Origin: Halobacteriales archaeon QS_9_68_17
GTDB taxonomy: Archaea; Halobacteriota; Halobacteria; Halobacteriales; Natronoarchaeaceae
Direction: 5' to 3'
NCBI GenBank assembly: GCA_003023565.1
Contig: PXSA01000037.1
Span: forward strand, 1-64,000
Length of the DNA stretch: 64,000 nt
The notes below the pieces were generated by a model. The model did not search any database. It saw nothing but the letters and a program-made list of their open reading frames with translations, and was not told where the DNA came from. This document shows, one piece after another, positions 44,350 through 52,516 of this stretch. Position numbers and translations under genes: made by a program. The stretch's first letter is position 1; every line of letters starts with the position of its first letter.

Positions 44350-44988
44350 ATGACCGACACCGCGACCGCCGACCGCTTCGACACGCCCGTCAGCGTCGAC
44401 ACCGGGGACGAACTCGACGCCCTCGTCGCCGAACACGAGGTCGTCCTCGTGGACTTCTACACGAAGGGCTGTCCCCTCTGTCAGGCCGTCGAACCCGTCG
44501 TCGGCAACGTCGCCCGCGCGACCGAGGCCGTCGTCGCGACGTGCAACCCCCGGGCCGACCTCGACCTCGTCGACGAGTACGACGTGTGGAGCGTCCCGAC
44601 GCTCGTCCCGTTCGCCGACGGCTTCGTCGACACCGACGATCTCGATGGTCGAACGGCACGCCTGAGCGCGGTTACCGAGAGCCGGAAGACTTCCGCTCCC
44701 CGCGGCGAGAAAACCGAGACCGGCCGTAGCCGAACTACCGTCGCCGCCGCAGGGCGACCAGCGCCGCGGCGACCAGCGCGACCAGCGCGGCCGAGAGGCC
44801 GAAGCCGGGCTGCCCGGTCGTCGACGCCTCCTCGGCATCGTCGGTGGTCTCGTCGGTCTCGTCGTCGTCGGTCGTCGTGGGATCGTCGGCGGTCTCGCTC
44901 GCCGCCGCCTCGACGGTCACGTTCGCCGTCGCGTCGCCGACGGCGATGGTTCGCTCGCCGGTCTGCTCCAGTTGCGGGCCGAACGTGA
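44350..44988 (+). CDS. thioredoxin-like protein with lost or altered C-terminus
   Basis: The first 95 residues form a thioredoxin domain: VLVDFYTKGCPLCQAVEPVV has the C-x-x-C active site (CPLC) and VWSVPTLVPFADG the cis-Pro loop. The sequence then shortens to GFVDTDDLDG, lacking the usual Glu-rich strand between DG and GF. It reads on as an Arg/Pro/Ser-rich tail of about 110 residues, antisense to the surface-protein gene. That tail is not believable as protein. I think a small deletion removed about 8-10 codons and the natural stop, so real protein probably ends near 44650. Confidence 0.5.
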   Translation: MTDTATADRFDTPVSVDTGDELDALVAEHEVVLVDFYTKGCPLCQAVEPVVGNVARATEAVVATCNPRADLDLVDEYDVWSVPTLVPFADGFVDTDDLDGRTARLSAVTESRKTSAPRGEKTETGRSRTTVAAAGRPAPRRPARPARPRGRSRAARSSTPPRHRRWSRRSRRRRSSWDRRRSRSPPPRRSRSPSRRRRRWFARRSAPVAGRT

Positions 44989-47158
44989 CGACGACGGAGC
45001 CGTTCGCGGGCACCGCGACCTCGCGGTCGAGCCGCGCCTCGCCGTCGACCTGTAGGGTGACGGTCGCGGTCCCGTCGACCGCGCCGTCGTTCGCGAGCGT
45101 CGCCTGCACGGTGACCTCGTCGCCCGCCTCGACGTTCGACTCGGCCGCGTCGAGGGCCGCCACGCCGACGGCCGGCCGGTCGACGCCGACCGCGAACACG
45201 GAGAAGCCGTCGGTGTCGACGCTGACGACCGCTTCGCCGTCGGTCCCGCTAACGTTCGCCTCGACGGGCCGCCACCCGCCGTCGCGGTACACCTGCACCG
45301 TCACGTTCTCGGCGTCGACCGCGCTCCCGTTCAGCGCGAAGCTGAACGCGCCGTCTTCGAGCGCCCCGTCGCCGAGGTCGCTCGTGACGGCGAGGTAGGT
45401 CACCGGTTCGTAGCCGGCGGCCGCGGCGTCGTCGGACAGGGGCGACGCCTCGGTCGCGTCGACCGACAGGTTCCCGTCCGCGTCCTCGGCGAGCGTCGCC
45501 GACAGGTTCTCGAACGCGACCGCGGACGTGCCGACCTCGTGGCCGGACAGGTCGAGGGCGACCGTCTCGCCGGACTCGCCGTTCTCGACGGTCGCGGTGA
45601 CCTTGCCGTCCTCGCTCTCGACGTCGACGGTCATCTCGTCGTCGCTGTCGTCGCTGTCGTCGCTCGGAGCGGGCGGGGCACCGCCGCTCGGGGCGGGCGC
45701 GCCGCCGCCGGTGTTGCCGCCGTCGCCCCCGTCGCTGTCGTCACCGCCATCACTGCTATCGCCGCCGTCGCTCCCGTCGCTTCCATCGCTGCCATCGCCG
45801 CCGTCGCCGTCACCGTCCGCGTCGGTCACGGTGACGGTTGCGTTCGCGGCGTCCTCGCGGTCGCCGTCGACGACGGTGACCGTCGCGGTGTAGTCGCCGC
45901 TCTCGGCGTACGCGTGCGTCGTCGTGGCGTTCTCGGTGGTTTCGTCGACCGTTCCGTCGCCGTCGACGTCCCACTCGTACGTCGCGTCGCCGCCGGCGGT
46001 CGACCCGCTGGCGTCGAGCGTCACCGTCTCGTTCACCGCGGCCTCACCGGGGTCGGCGTCGAGCGACGCGTTCGGGTCGACGCCGTTGCTCTCCTCCCCG
46101 AGCGGCGCGACGACGACCGAGCCGTCGTTCACGTCGCTGGTCACGATCCCTTCCGCGGTGACGGCGTTCGCGGACGGGTCCGCGTCGTTCGGGTCGTCGA
46201 ACTCGGTCCACGACCCGCCGTCGTGCTGCCACAGCGTCAGGGTGGACTCGTCGACGTCCGCCCCGCCAGCGTAGCGGACGGTGAACGCGTCGAGCGTCGT
46301 GCCGCCGCCCTTCGTCATGCTGAGCTCGACGTGCGCGCCGGCGTCGGTCAGGTTACCGGGCGCGGCCGGCGGGTTCTCGGTCGGTCGGAGGGCGGTGCTG
46401 CGTCCCCCTTCGAAGTCCACTGCGACGCGCGCATCGCCCTCGCCCATGGTGAGGTTCTCGACGGCGTAGTTCGCCGGCTCCTCCACCTCGTTCGTGTAGA
46501 TGGCGTACTTGCTGTTCCGCGCGGCGTAGTTGTCCACGAGCCTGTGGCCCGTGCTGTTGTCCTCGAAGTGGTAGCCCCACTTGTTCTCGACGGCGGAGTT
46601 GTTCCGGTACGTCAGGTTCTCCGACTGGCGGTCGGTGACGCCGAGGGAGTTGTACCGGACCTCGGAGTCGGCGACCGTCAGCCCCTCCGCGTAGAGCGTC
46701 CGGACGCCGTAGAGGTTGCCGAGCGACCGCACGTCGCTGACGGTGCCGCCGGACGTGCGCTCGTAGTAGACGCCGAGCCGCCAGTTCTCGACGGTCATGT
46801 TCTCGACCGTGACGTTCGTCACCGACCTGTCGGTCGCGTTGACGTACACGCCGTCGGTCGACGTGTTCTCGGGGTACGGACCGGTCTGGCTGAGGAAGTG
46901 GCCGTTCCCGTCGAGCGTCACGTCGCTGGCCCGTATCTCGATACACGGCCCGCTCTCGTTGGTCGCGATATCGCCGGTGAACTCGTAGGCCCCGGGTTCG
47001 TCGATGACGGTGCAGCCGTCGACGCTCGCCGCGTTCGCGGCGGGCGCGGCCGCCCCGCTCGTCAGCGCCGCGCCGACGCCCGCAGTCGCGGCCGAGAGAA
47101 CCATGACCGCCGCGGCGCAGAGCGCGCCGAGCCGTCGCGCGCTCGTCACGCCCCCCAC
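44735..47158 (-). CDS. secreted beta-helix (NosD-like) and PKD domain protein with PGF-CTERM
   Basis: This 807-residue surface protein has a signal peptide (MGGVTSARRLGALCAAAVMV onward, cleavage near residue 43). A right-handed parallel beta-helix with NosD/CASH-type repeats spans about 50-260 (VTNVTVENMTVENWRLGVYY, DSEVRYNSLGVTDRQSENL). A PKD domain lies at about 365-450 (TLDASGSTAGGDATYEWDVD). A Gly/Ser/Asp low-complexity linker is encoded at about 45700-45820, then come CARDB-like strands and a Thr/Asp/Glu stalk. The C-terminus TGQPGFGLSAALVALVAAAL with RRRR is a PGF-CTERM signal. Many N-glycosylation sequons are present. It probably binds or cleaves an extracellular polysaccharide. Confidence 0.85.
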   Translation of the reverse strand: MGGVTSARRLGALCAAAVMVLSAATAGVGAALTSGAAAPAANAASVDGCTVIDEPGAYEFTGDIATNESGPCIEIRASDVTLDGNGHFLSQTGPYPENTSTDGVYVNATDRSVTNVTVENMTVENWRLGVYYERTSGGTVSDVRSLGNLYGVRTLYAEGLTVADSEVRYNSLGVTDRQSENLTYRNNSAVENKWGYHFEDNSTGHRLVDNYAARNSKYAIYTNEVEEPANYAVENLTMGEGDARVAVDFEGGRSTALRPTENPPAAPGNLTDAGAHVELSMTKGGGTTLDAFTVRYAGGADVDESTLTLWQHDGGSWTEFDDPNDADPSANAVTAEGIVTSDVNDGSVVVAPLGEESNGVDPNASLDADPGEAAVNETVTLDASGSTAGGDATYEWDVDGDGTVDETTENATTTHAYAESGDYTATVTVVDGDREDAANATVTVTDADGDGDGGDGSDGSDGSDGGDSSDGGDDSDGGDGGNTGGGAPAPSGGAPPAPSDDSDDSDDEMTVDVESEDGKVTATVENGESGETVALDLSGHEVGTSAVAFENLSATLAEDADGNLSVDATEASPLSDDAAAAGYEPVTYLAVTSDLGDGALEDGAFSFALNGSAVDAENVTVQVYRDGGWRPVEANVSGTDGEAVVSVDTDGFSVFAVGVDRPAVGVAALDAAESNVEAGDEVTVQATLANDGAVDGTATVTLQVDGEARLDREVAVPANGSVVVTFGPQLEQTGERTIAVGDATANVTVEAAASETADDPTTTDDDETDETTDDAEEASTTGQPGFGLSAALVALVAAALVALRRRR
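45695..45825. repeat. GA/TC-rich trinucleotide-like repeat tract encoding a Gly-Asp-Ser linker
   Basis: Within the beta-helix/PKD gene, imperfect 6- to 9-bp units built from GGC, GAC, AGC and GGC codons repeat for about 130 bp. They encode runs of the DGSDGSDGGDSSDGG type. The tract is prone to length change by slippage and explains the spacer between the PKD and C-terminal parts. Confidence 0.7.
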
Positions 47159-47447
47159 CCCTGTCTCGCGCCGGTCCCGGTCGGGACGTCGCCCCGTCCG
47201 CCGGTCCGGCGGGTCCGTTCAGTCGATACCGCGTCGCGATACGGTTGCATCGTGACCGGTTCGACGTCGGTCGCCGCCGCCCTTTGTTACGTCCGCCATT
47301 CGAGACCGTCAGCCACCTCCTTCCGCGTCGGTGCCGTCGCTCAGCCGCCGCCTACGGCTGCGAAGCCGTCGTATACGGCGCGGACTGCCAGCAGCGTTGA
47401 CACGTCGTCAGGTTCATAGGTGACCTCGTCGAACCGACCGGTGAACG

Positions 47448-48572
47448 ATGTCAGCACCTGACGCGGGATCGGCGGACGTGATCCGACGGCTCTTCGACCG
47501 GCACCTCGAAGCGGGCCTGCACCACGGCGGGCAACTCGCGGTGTACAGCGACGGCGACCTCGTCGTGGACGCGGCCGGCGGCCGGACCGGCCCGGACGGC
47601 GGCGAGACGACGGCGGACCGACGGCACCTCCTGTTCTCCTGTACCAAGCCGTACGCCGCCGTCTGCCTCCATCAACTCGTCGAGGACGGCGACGTCGACT
47701 ACGACGACCCGGTCGTCGAGCACTGGCCCGCGTTCGCCGACGACGGCACGGCGAAGGCGGGCGTCACCGTCCGGCAGGTGCTCAGCCACCAGTCGGGCCT
47801 CAACGAGAGCGGGTTCGACGACCGGCCGGACCTCTGGGGCGACTGGGACGAGGCCGCCGCGGCGATGGCGGACGCCGACCTCGCGCTCGACCCCGGAACC
47901 CCGGCGTACCAGACGCTCACGTTCGGCTGGCTGGTCGGCGAACTCGTCCGACAGGTCGCCGGGACGCGCATCGACGACTACGCCGCGGAGAACCTGTTCG
48001 GCCCGCTCGGGATGGACGACACCTCTATCGGCGTCGACGACCCCGACGCGGTCGCCACGCTGGTCGGCTTCGACGAGTTCGACCGCTGTCGCGACCCCGG
48101 CGAGGGGTTAGCGGACATGACCGAGAAGGAGGCCGCGGCGGCGTTCAACGAACCGGGCGTGCTCGGGGCCGTCGTGCCCGCGGCGACCGGCGTCGGCACC
48201 GCCCGGGACATGGCGCGGTTCTACGCCTGCATGGCGAACGGCGGCGAACTCGACGGGACGCGGGTTCTCGAACCGGGGACCGTCGAGGCGATGACGACGC
48301 TTCAGGCCGAAACCGAGGACGACGGCACGCTGTCGCGGCCCGCGCGATACGGCCTCGGCGTCTGGATCGGCGGCGGCGTCACCGACTCCTTCGGTACGGT
48401 GAGCGCTCCCTCCACGTTCGGGCACCTCGGCCTCGGGAGCATCGCGGGCTGGGGCGACCTCGATTCGGACCTCGGGTTCGCCTACGTCACGAACGGCATC
48501 CGCGAGGAGTCGTTCGAGCACTGGGCGCGGGTGAACACGATGACGGACGCCGTGAGGCAGGTGTTCGGGTAG
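47448..48572 (+). CDS. serine hydrolase, beta-lactamase class C/esterase family
   Basis: This 374-residue protein starts at the ATG 47448 (MSAPDAGSADVIRRLFDRHL). The catalytic S-x-x-K is LLFSCTKPYAAVCLHQLV. The second motif Y-x-N region is in PAYQTLTFGWLVGEL, and the HxG-like third motif fits FGHLGLGSIAGWG. The fold is that of class C beta-lactamases, but archaeal members are esterases or peptidases such as EstB. There is no signal peptide, so it is cytoplasmic. It converges on the polB2 gene (1 bp between stops). Confidence 0.85.
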   Translation: MSAPDAGSADVIRRLFDRHLEAGLHHGGQLAVYSDGDLVVDAAGGRTGPDGGETTADRRHLLFSCTKPYAAVCLHQLVEDGDVDYDDPVVEHWPAFADDGTAKAGVTVRQVLSHQSGLNESGFDDRPDLWGDWDEAAAAMADADLALDPGTPAYQTLTFGWLVGELVRQVAGTRIDDYAAENLFGPLGMDDTSIGVDDPDAVATLVGFDEFDRCRDPGEGLADMTEKEAAAAFNEPGVLGAVVPAATGVGTARDMARFYACMANGGELDGTRVLEPGTVEAMTTLQAETEDDGTLSRPARYGLGVWIGGGVTDSFGTVSAPSTFGHLGLGSIAGWGDLDSDLGFAYVTNGIREESFEHWARVNTMTDAVRQVFG

Positions 48573-48573
48573 G

Positions 48574-50796
48574 CTACCCGTACGCGGTCACCGCGGCGTC
48601 CTCCCGGTCCGCGAGGTAGGCCGCGATCCGCTCGCGGTCCCACTCCACCGGCGAGAGGACGCTCTCTGCGGCGCGGAGGGTCCGCTCGCGGTAGTACCCC
48701 GCGTCGTAGCTCTCGGGGTCCTCCGCGGCGAGCGCGACCCGTTCCCGCGTGTCCTTCTCGTCGTCCACCACCACGTAGTCGACGGACTGGCCCGGTTCGA
48801 CGTCGATACCGGCGTCGTCCGCGCGGTCGAGCGCCGCCGTCGACCGGGTGTAGCGCGCGTACTCCCCCGGCTCCTTCGAGACGCGGTTCGTGACGGCGAG
48901 GGCCGCGGGGTCGACGCGGCCGGCGTCGAGGCGCTGGAGGAACTGCGCGAGGACGCCACAGACCGGTTCCGGCTCGCGGTACTCGTCCAGCGCCGCGATC
49001 AGGTCGCGTTGGACGCCGGCGACCCACTCGGGGGTCGAGCGCTGGCGGCACTCGATCCCGCGGTACTTGAACGCGTTTCCACCGCCCCCCGCGCCGTCTC
49101 CGGCCTTCGCACCGCCCTCCGCGTCGCCCGCGGCCTCCGTGCCGTCCCCGTTCGCCCGCTTCCCGAAGTACTTCGTGAGCGCCCCGGCGTTCGACTCCCG
49201 CTGGGGGACGAACGCCACCCAGTCGTACGCTGCCTCGCACTCCAGTCGGACGCCCGCGTCCTCGGTGATCGCCCGCGCGAGGTCGTCCAGGGGTCGCCGC
49301 TCGGCCCCCGCCCGCGGCGTCACCCAGACGCTGTCGACGATGCCGTGGACGACCTCCCAGCCCCCGTCTTCGAGGGTCTCCTTCGCGTCGAGCAGGACCT
49401 CGCGGGCGAAGGCGTTGATCGCCTCGTGACACTCGATCCGGCCGAACTTCGCGTTGCTGAACCCCTGGTAGCCGAAGCAGGCGACGAGGATCCACTTCAG
49501 CGCGGACGACCGGCCCGAGAGCGTCGCCCGGCGCTCGGGGTCGTCCGTCTCGCGGAGCGCCCGCTTGATCCCGTCCCGCGCGGCGACCAGTTCCCCCAGC
49601 ACGTCCGGGAGATAGCCCCTGTCGTCGCAGACCGCGTAACCCAGTCCGGGCACGTCCGCGCGGTCGGCGTGGCAGTCGCACCGCACCGTCTCGGGGCTGA
49701 CGTTGCGCGTGACGATGACGTTCGGGTACAGCGACGAGAAGTCGAGTTCGTGGACGTCCTCGTGGAGGCCGACCCGCGGCGAGAGCGTGTAGCCGCCGCG
49801 GTCCGCCGCACTCAGTTGACGCATCGACTTGAAGAACTCCGCGCGCCACGACCGCCACGGGACGAGCACGCCGCGGGCCTTCGCCTCGCGGACCTGGATC
49901 GCCGTCAGCACGTTGCCGATGGAGGCCCACGCCAGTTCCTGTAGCGGCTTGCCGGACCGGCCGACGAGGTCGAGACACCCGGCGAGGTTCGTCTCGCGGT
50001 AGAAGAAGGTGTTCTCCCGGTCGATCACCGCCCGCCCGGGGACGCCGTACCGCGCCGGCGAGTGCCCAACCTGCCCGTAGCTCTCGTACGTCGACGCGCC
50101 GGCCCGCTTCCGGTAGCCGGGGCGGCGGCCCAACCGGAAGTCGACCCCCGCCTCGCGGGCCGCCTCGAACAGGGCCGGGACGATCCGGGCGGTGTCCAGC
50201 ACCAGCACGTCCGGGTCCGCCGCGGCGACGCGCTCGCCGACCGCCGCCGCGACGGTCGCCGGGTCGCCGGTGACCGTCTCCGCCTCGGCCACCGCATCGG
50301 TCGCCGCGGCGCTCGCGCCGTCGGCGTCGCCCGGACCGACCGTGCACTCCGTGATCCGGGGCTCGTCGCCGGCGAGTTCCGCGGGCGGCACCTCGACCGA
50401 CAGCGTCCGGAGCGGGCTCTCCGGCGCGGGGTCCGTCCCCGTCTCCAGGCAGTAGCGAAACCCCGGCGAGAGGTCCACGTCGAACAGCCGGTACGTCCCG
50501 GTGCGCTCCCAGCCCCGGAGTTCGCGGGCCAGCGGACGGACGGCGTCGACGTCGCTCGCGTCGATCCGGAGCACGTCCGTCGGCTCCTCGCGGAACCCCG
50601 GTCGCCACTCCTCGCGGGCCGTCGAGACGACGCCCGGATGGCCCTCGACGTGGGCGCGGTTCGCGGCGATCGACGCCCAATCGTCCGCCGCGAGGTAGAG
50701 CGCCGGCGCGTACTCCTCGTCGCGCGCCACCTCGACCCCGTCGGCGGTCCGCGACCAGACGTCGACGCCGCCGTCCCGGAAGTCGAGAGCGAACAT
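48574..50796 (-). CDS. polB2: PolB2-type family B DNA polymerase homologue, catalytic residues partly lost
   Basis: This 740-residue family B DNA polymerase homologue is shorter than replicative PolB. Motif A is canonical (ELDFSSLYPNVIVTRN). Motif B is altered (SALKWILVACFGYQGFSN, lacking the NS-x-YG pair). Motif C reads VVHGIVDSVWVT, where the canonical DTDS has become IVDS, so one of the two metal-binding aspartates is gone. The exonuclease I motif D-x-E also appears absent (LRTLSVEVPPAEL). Inactivated PolB2 proteins are known in archaea, so the role may be structural or regulatory in repair. It overlaps the upstream small gene by one base in an ATGA junction, so the operon is translationally coupled. 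Confidence 0.85.
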   Translation of the reverse strand: MFALDFRDGGVDVWSRTADGVEVARDEEYAPALYLAADDWASIAANRAHVEGHPGVVSTAREEWRPGFREEPTDVLRIDASDVDAVRPLARELRGWERTGTYRLFDVDLSPGFRYCLETGTDPAPESPLRTLSVEVPPAELAGDEPRITECTVGPGDADGASAAATDAVAEAETVTGDPATVAAAVGERVAAADPDVLVLDTARIVPALFEAAREAGVDFRLGRRPGYRKRAGASTYESYGQVGHSPARYGVPGRAVIDRENTFFYRETNLAGCLDLVGRSGKPLQELAWASIGNVLTAIQVREAKARGVLVPWRSWRAEFFKSMRQLSAADRGGYTLSPRVGLHEDVHELDFSSLYPNVIVTRNVSPETVRCDCHADRADVPGLGYAVCDDRGYLPDVLGELVAARDGIKRALRETDDPERRATLSGRSSALKWILVACFGYQGFSNAKFGRIECHEAINAFAREVLLDAKETLEDGGWEVVHGIVDSVWVTPRAGAERRPLDDLARAITEDAGVRLECEAAYDWVAFVPQRESNAGALTKYFGKRANGDGTEAAGDAEGGAKAGDGAGGGGNAFKYRGIECRQRSTPEWVAGVQRDLIAALDEYREPEPVCGVLAQFLQRLDAGRVDPAALAVTNRVSKEPGEYARYTRSTAALDRADDAGIDVEPGQSVDYVVVDDEKDTRERVALAAEDPESYDAGYYRERTLRAAESVLSPVEWDRERIAAYLADREDAAVTAYG

Positions 50797-51104
50797 CAGT
50801 CGCCGTCGGGGGCGTCGCGGACGCCGTCGGCCGCGCCGGCCTCGCCGTCGTCGCTCTCCACCTCATCGAGGCGCGCGCCGAGTTCGTCGATCCGCCGCTG
50901 ATGTTCGAGCGCCATCGAGAACAGCGCCGGGACGACGGGGTCCGGGTGGTTCAGCAGGCCGCTCGCGTCGGCGTGGCGGTGGGCGTGCTCCCACAGTTCG
51001 TCGAAGCGACGGCGCTCGTCCCGGCGGAGGCCGCGCCGGAACGTCTCCCAGCGCTCCGCGGTGCGCCGGAGCAGGTCTCGATAGGTGGGGTTCGTGCGGC
51101 CCAT
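50796..51104 (-). CDS. small helical protein of the polB2 operon
   Basis: This 102-residue mostly helical acidic protein starts MGRTNPTYRDLLRRTAERWE. The middle reads LRRDERRRFDELWEHAHRHA, followed by PVVPALFSMALEHQRRIDEL and an acidic disordered tail. No catalytic motif or zinc site is visible. Its start overlaps the stop of the RecA-like gene, and its stop overlaps the polB2 start. The three proteins are therefore probably made in fixed ratio and interact. It may be an adaptor, with no named function. Confidence 0.75.
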   Translation of the reverse strand: MGRTNPTYRDLLRRTAERWETFRRGLRRDERRRFDELWEHAHRHADASGLLNHPDPVVPALFSMALEHQRRIDELGARLDEVESDDGEAGAADGVRDAPDGD

Positions 51105-51853
51105 CACCGACCACCCGCGTCCGCGGCCGACGCGGTCGGTCCGCGGCGCTTCGCGTCCGTCTCGGCCGTCGCGCCGTGGAGCGGGTTCCGCGCCCGCAGG
51201 ATCCGCGTCCAGTACGCGAGCGTCGTCTGTGCGGTGCCGTCCGGGCCGCCGGGGTAGACGAGCGTCTCGAACTCGTCGGAGCGAAAGCGCGGGCCGAACT
51301 CCGTCCGCTCGCAGGCCAGCGTCGCGTCGGCGGCGCTCGACAGCGGCGCGGCGAACCCGTCGTCGCGGTGCCGCGTCACGAGCACCGGCAGGTCGCGCTC
51401 GCGGGCGACGCGGGCGACCGTCGCGAGGCTCCGCAGGAAGAGTTCGCGGGCGTCCTCGGTCGGTAGCTCGTCGCCGCGGTACTGGCCGTCCATCGCCGGC
51501 AGGACGACCAGCGACGTCTCCGGCGCGACCCGGTCCGGCAGGCGCTCGACCAGCGTCGCGTGCTGGGTGGGCGTGAACCCGCGGGCGACGTGCACGCGGT
51601 CGAGCACGCGCCGGCACGGCGCGAGGCGAGCGAGCAACCCCGACTGTGCGTGGCCGTGGCTGTCGACCCACAGCGCGTCGCCGCCAGCCAGCAGCAGGTG
51701 GTCGAGGACGAGCGCTTGCAGGGGACCGGTCGCCCGCTTCTCCGTGTCGAGGAGCGTGATCCCCGGGTCGAGCGTCGGCAGTTCCGGCACGTCGAGTCGG
51801 TCGTCGCGGGTCGCCGTCAGGTCGCGACCGTCGGGCGGTGGCGTTCGAACCAT
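51104..51853 (-). CDS. RecA/KaiC-like fold protein lacking Walker A, first gene of polB2 operon
   Basis: This 249-residue protein starts MVRTPPPDGRDLTATRDDRL (ATG 51851-51853). Strand and helix order resemble the RecA/KaiC core: LPTLDPGITLLDTEKRATG occupies the P-loop position without a GxxxxGKT/S motif. GGDALWVDSHGHAQSGLLAR follows, SLVVLPAMDGQYRGDEL sits in the Walker B position, and LPVLVTRHRDDGFAAPLSS forms the L2-like region. It is therefore unlikely to hydrolyse ATP. A nucleotide-binding-defective RecA homologue next to a catalytically damaged polymerase recalls bacterial ImuA-ImuB mutasome genes, but that comparison is inference. Confidence 0.7.
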   Translation of the reverse strand: MVRTPPPDGRDLTATRDDRLDVPELPTLDPGITLLDTEKRATGPLQALVLDHLLLAGGDALWVDSHGHAQSGLLARLAPCRRVLDRVHVARGFTPTQHATLVERLPDRVAPETSLVVLPAMDGQYRGDELPTEDARELFLRSLATVARVARERDLPVLVTRHRDDGFAAPLSSAADATLACERTEFGPRFRSDEFETLVYPGGPDGTAQTTLAYWTRILRARNPLHGATAETDAKRRGPTASAADAGGR

Positions 51854-51895
51854 GCGATCGAGTTCCTCGGCGGCCCGGATAAGTCGAGGCGTGGT

Positions 51896-51998
51896 GTTGC
51901 CAGAAGTTCCAAAAGTCGATTCGACCGCGGGAAACCGCAAGACCGCGACGGGACCGAAGCCGGCACGACCCGTTGCCAAAAGTTCCGAAAGCCGTTCC
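51896..51998. repeat. pair of 27-bp direct repeats upstream of the RecA-like/polB2 operon
   Basis: Copy 1 (51896-51922) and copy 2 (51972-51998) share the pattern gttgccaraagttcc followed by raaagycgwtyc, with 22 of 27 bases identical. The copies are 76 bp apart, start to start. They lie 43 and 119 bp upstream of the operon's first start codon, in the only sizeable gap of the region. TTG and CAA ends give each copy a weak dyad. They are likely operator or activator sites for the operon. Confidence 0.5.
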
Positions 51999-52079
51999 GG
52001 ACCGGGTCGATCGACGGTCGGCGCGCGGTCGTCGAGAGCCTCACCCGCTCGGGCCAACCACGACCGACGGCCCGAGGCG

Positions 52080-52493
52080 TCACTCGGGGCCGACGACTTC
52101 GACCTTGACCCCTTCCGGGTTCTCGCAGTAGAGCGCGTAGTAGCCGCCCGCGAAGGGGTGGCGGTCCTCGTACAGCACGGTCGCGTCGCCGCGCTCGCGG
52201 ACGCCCGCGGTGAGTTCGTCGACCTGCTCCCGCGAGGCGGCGTGGAAGGCGAGGTGGTTCAGTCCCGGGGACCGGCGGTCGAAGGGGCGGTCGATATCTG
52301 CCGCCTGCACGAGAACGACGTACGTCGGCCCGTTGACCCACGAGCGGCCGCCGTCCCACTCCTCTTTCGGCTCGTAGCCGAGTTCGCCGAGCAGCCAGTC
52401 CCAGAAACCGACTGACGCGTCGAGGTCGGACGCGTACAGTTCGACGTGGTGGAGTTGCCCGGCGCGCTCGGGGTCGGCGTGGTCGTGGTCCAT
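52080..52493 (-). CDS. VOC-superfamily (glyoxalase-like) protein
   Basis: This 137-residue protein starts MDHDHADPERAGQLHHVELY. It has the beta-alpha-beta-beta-beta pattern of one VOC module pair: LHHVELYASDLDASVGFWDW with the first His ligand, GLNHLAFHAASREQVDELTA with the second His, and YYALYCENPEGVKVEVVGPE with the Glu ligand. It probably binds a divalent metal. The substrate is unknown. It sits between the orc1 gene (upstream, 23 bp gap) and the polB2 operon, on the same strand. Confidence 0.8.
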   Translation of the reverse strand: MDHDHADPERAGQLHHVELYASDLDASVGFWDWLLGELGYEPKEEWDGGRSWVNGPTYVVLVQAADIDRPFDRRSPGLNHLAFHAASREQVDELTAGVRERGDATVLYEDRHPFAGGYYALYCENPEGVKVEVVGPE

Positions 52494-52516
52494 GGAGTGT
52501 CGTGCCGTTTCGGCGG

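Noticed and set aside
41805-44729. 974-residue plus-strand frame
   Set aside because: It is the antisense shadow of the second mutS gene, a common artefact in GC-rich genomes.
44650-44988. C-terminal extension of the thioredoxin-like protein
   Set aside because: The tail is Arg/Pro/Ser-rich and antisense to the end of the surface-protein gene, so it is read-through rather than real protein.
45695-45825. CRISPR-like or satellite repeat
   Set aside because: Units are short, variable and in frame, encoding a Gly/Asp/Ser linker of a secreted protein.
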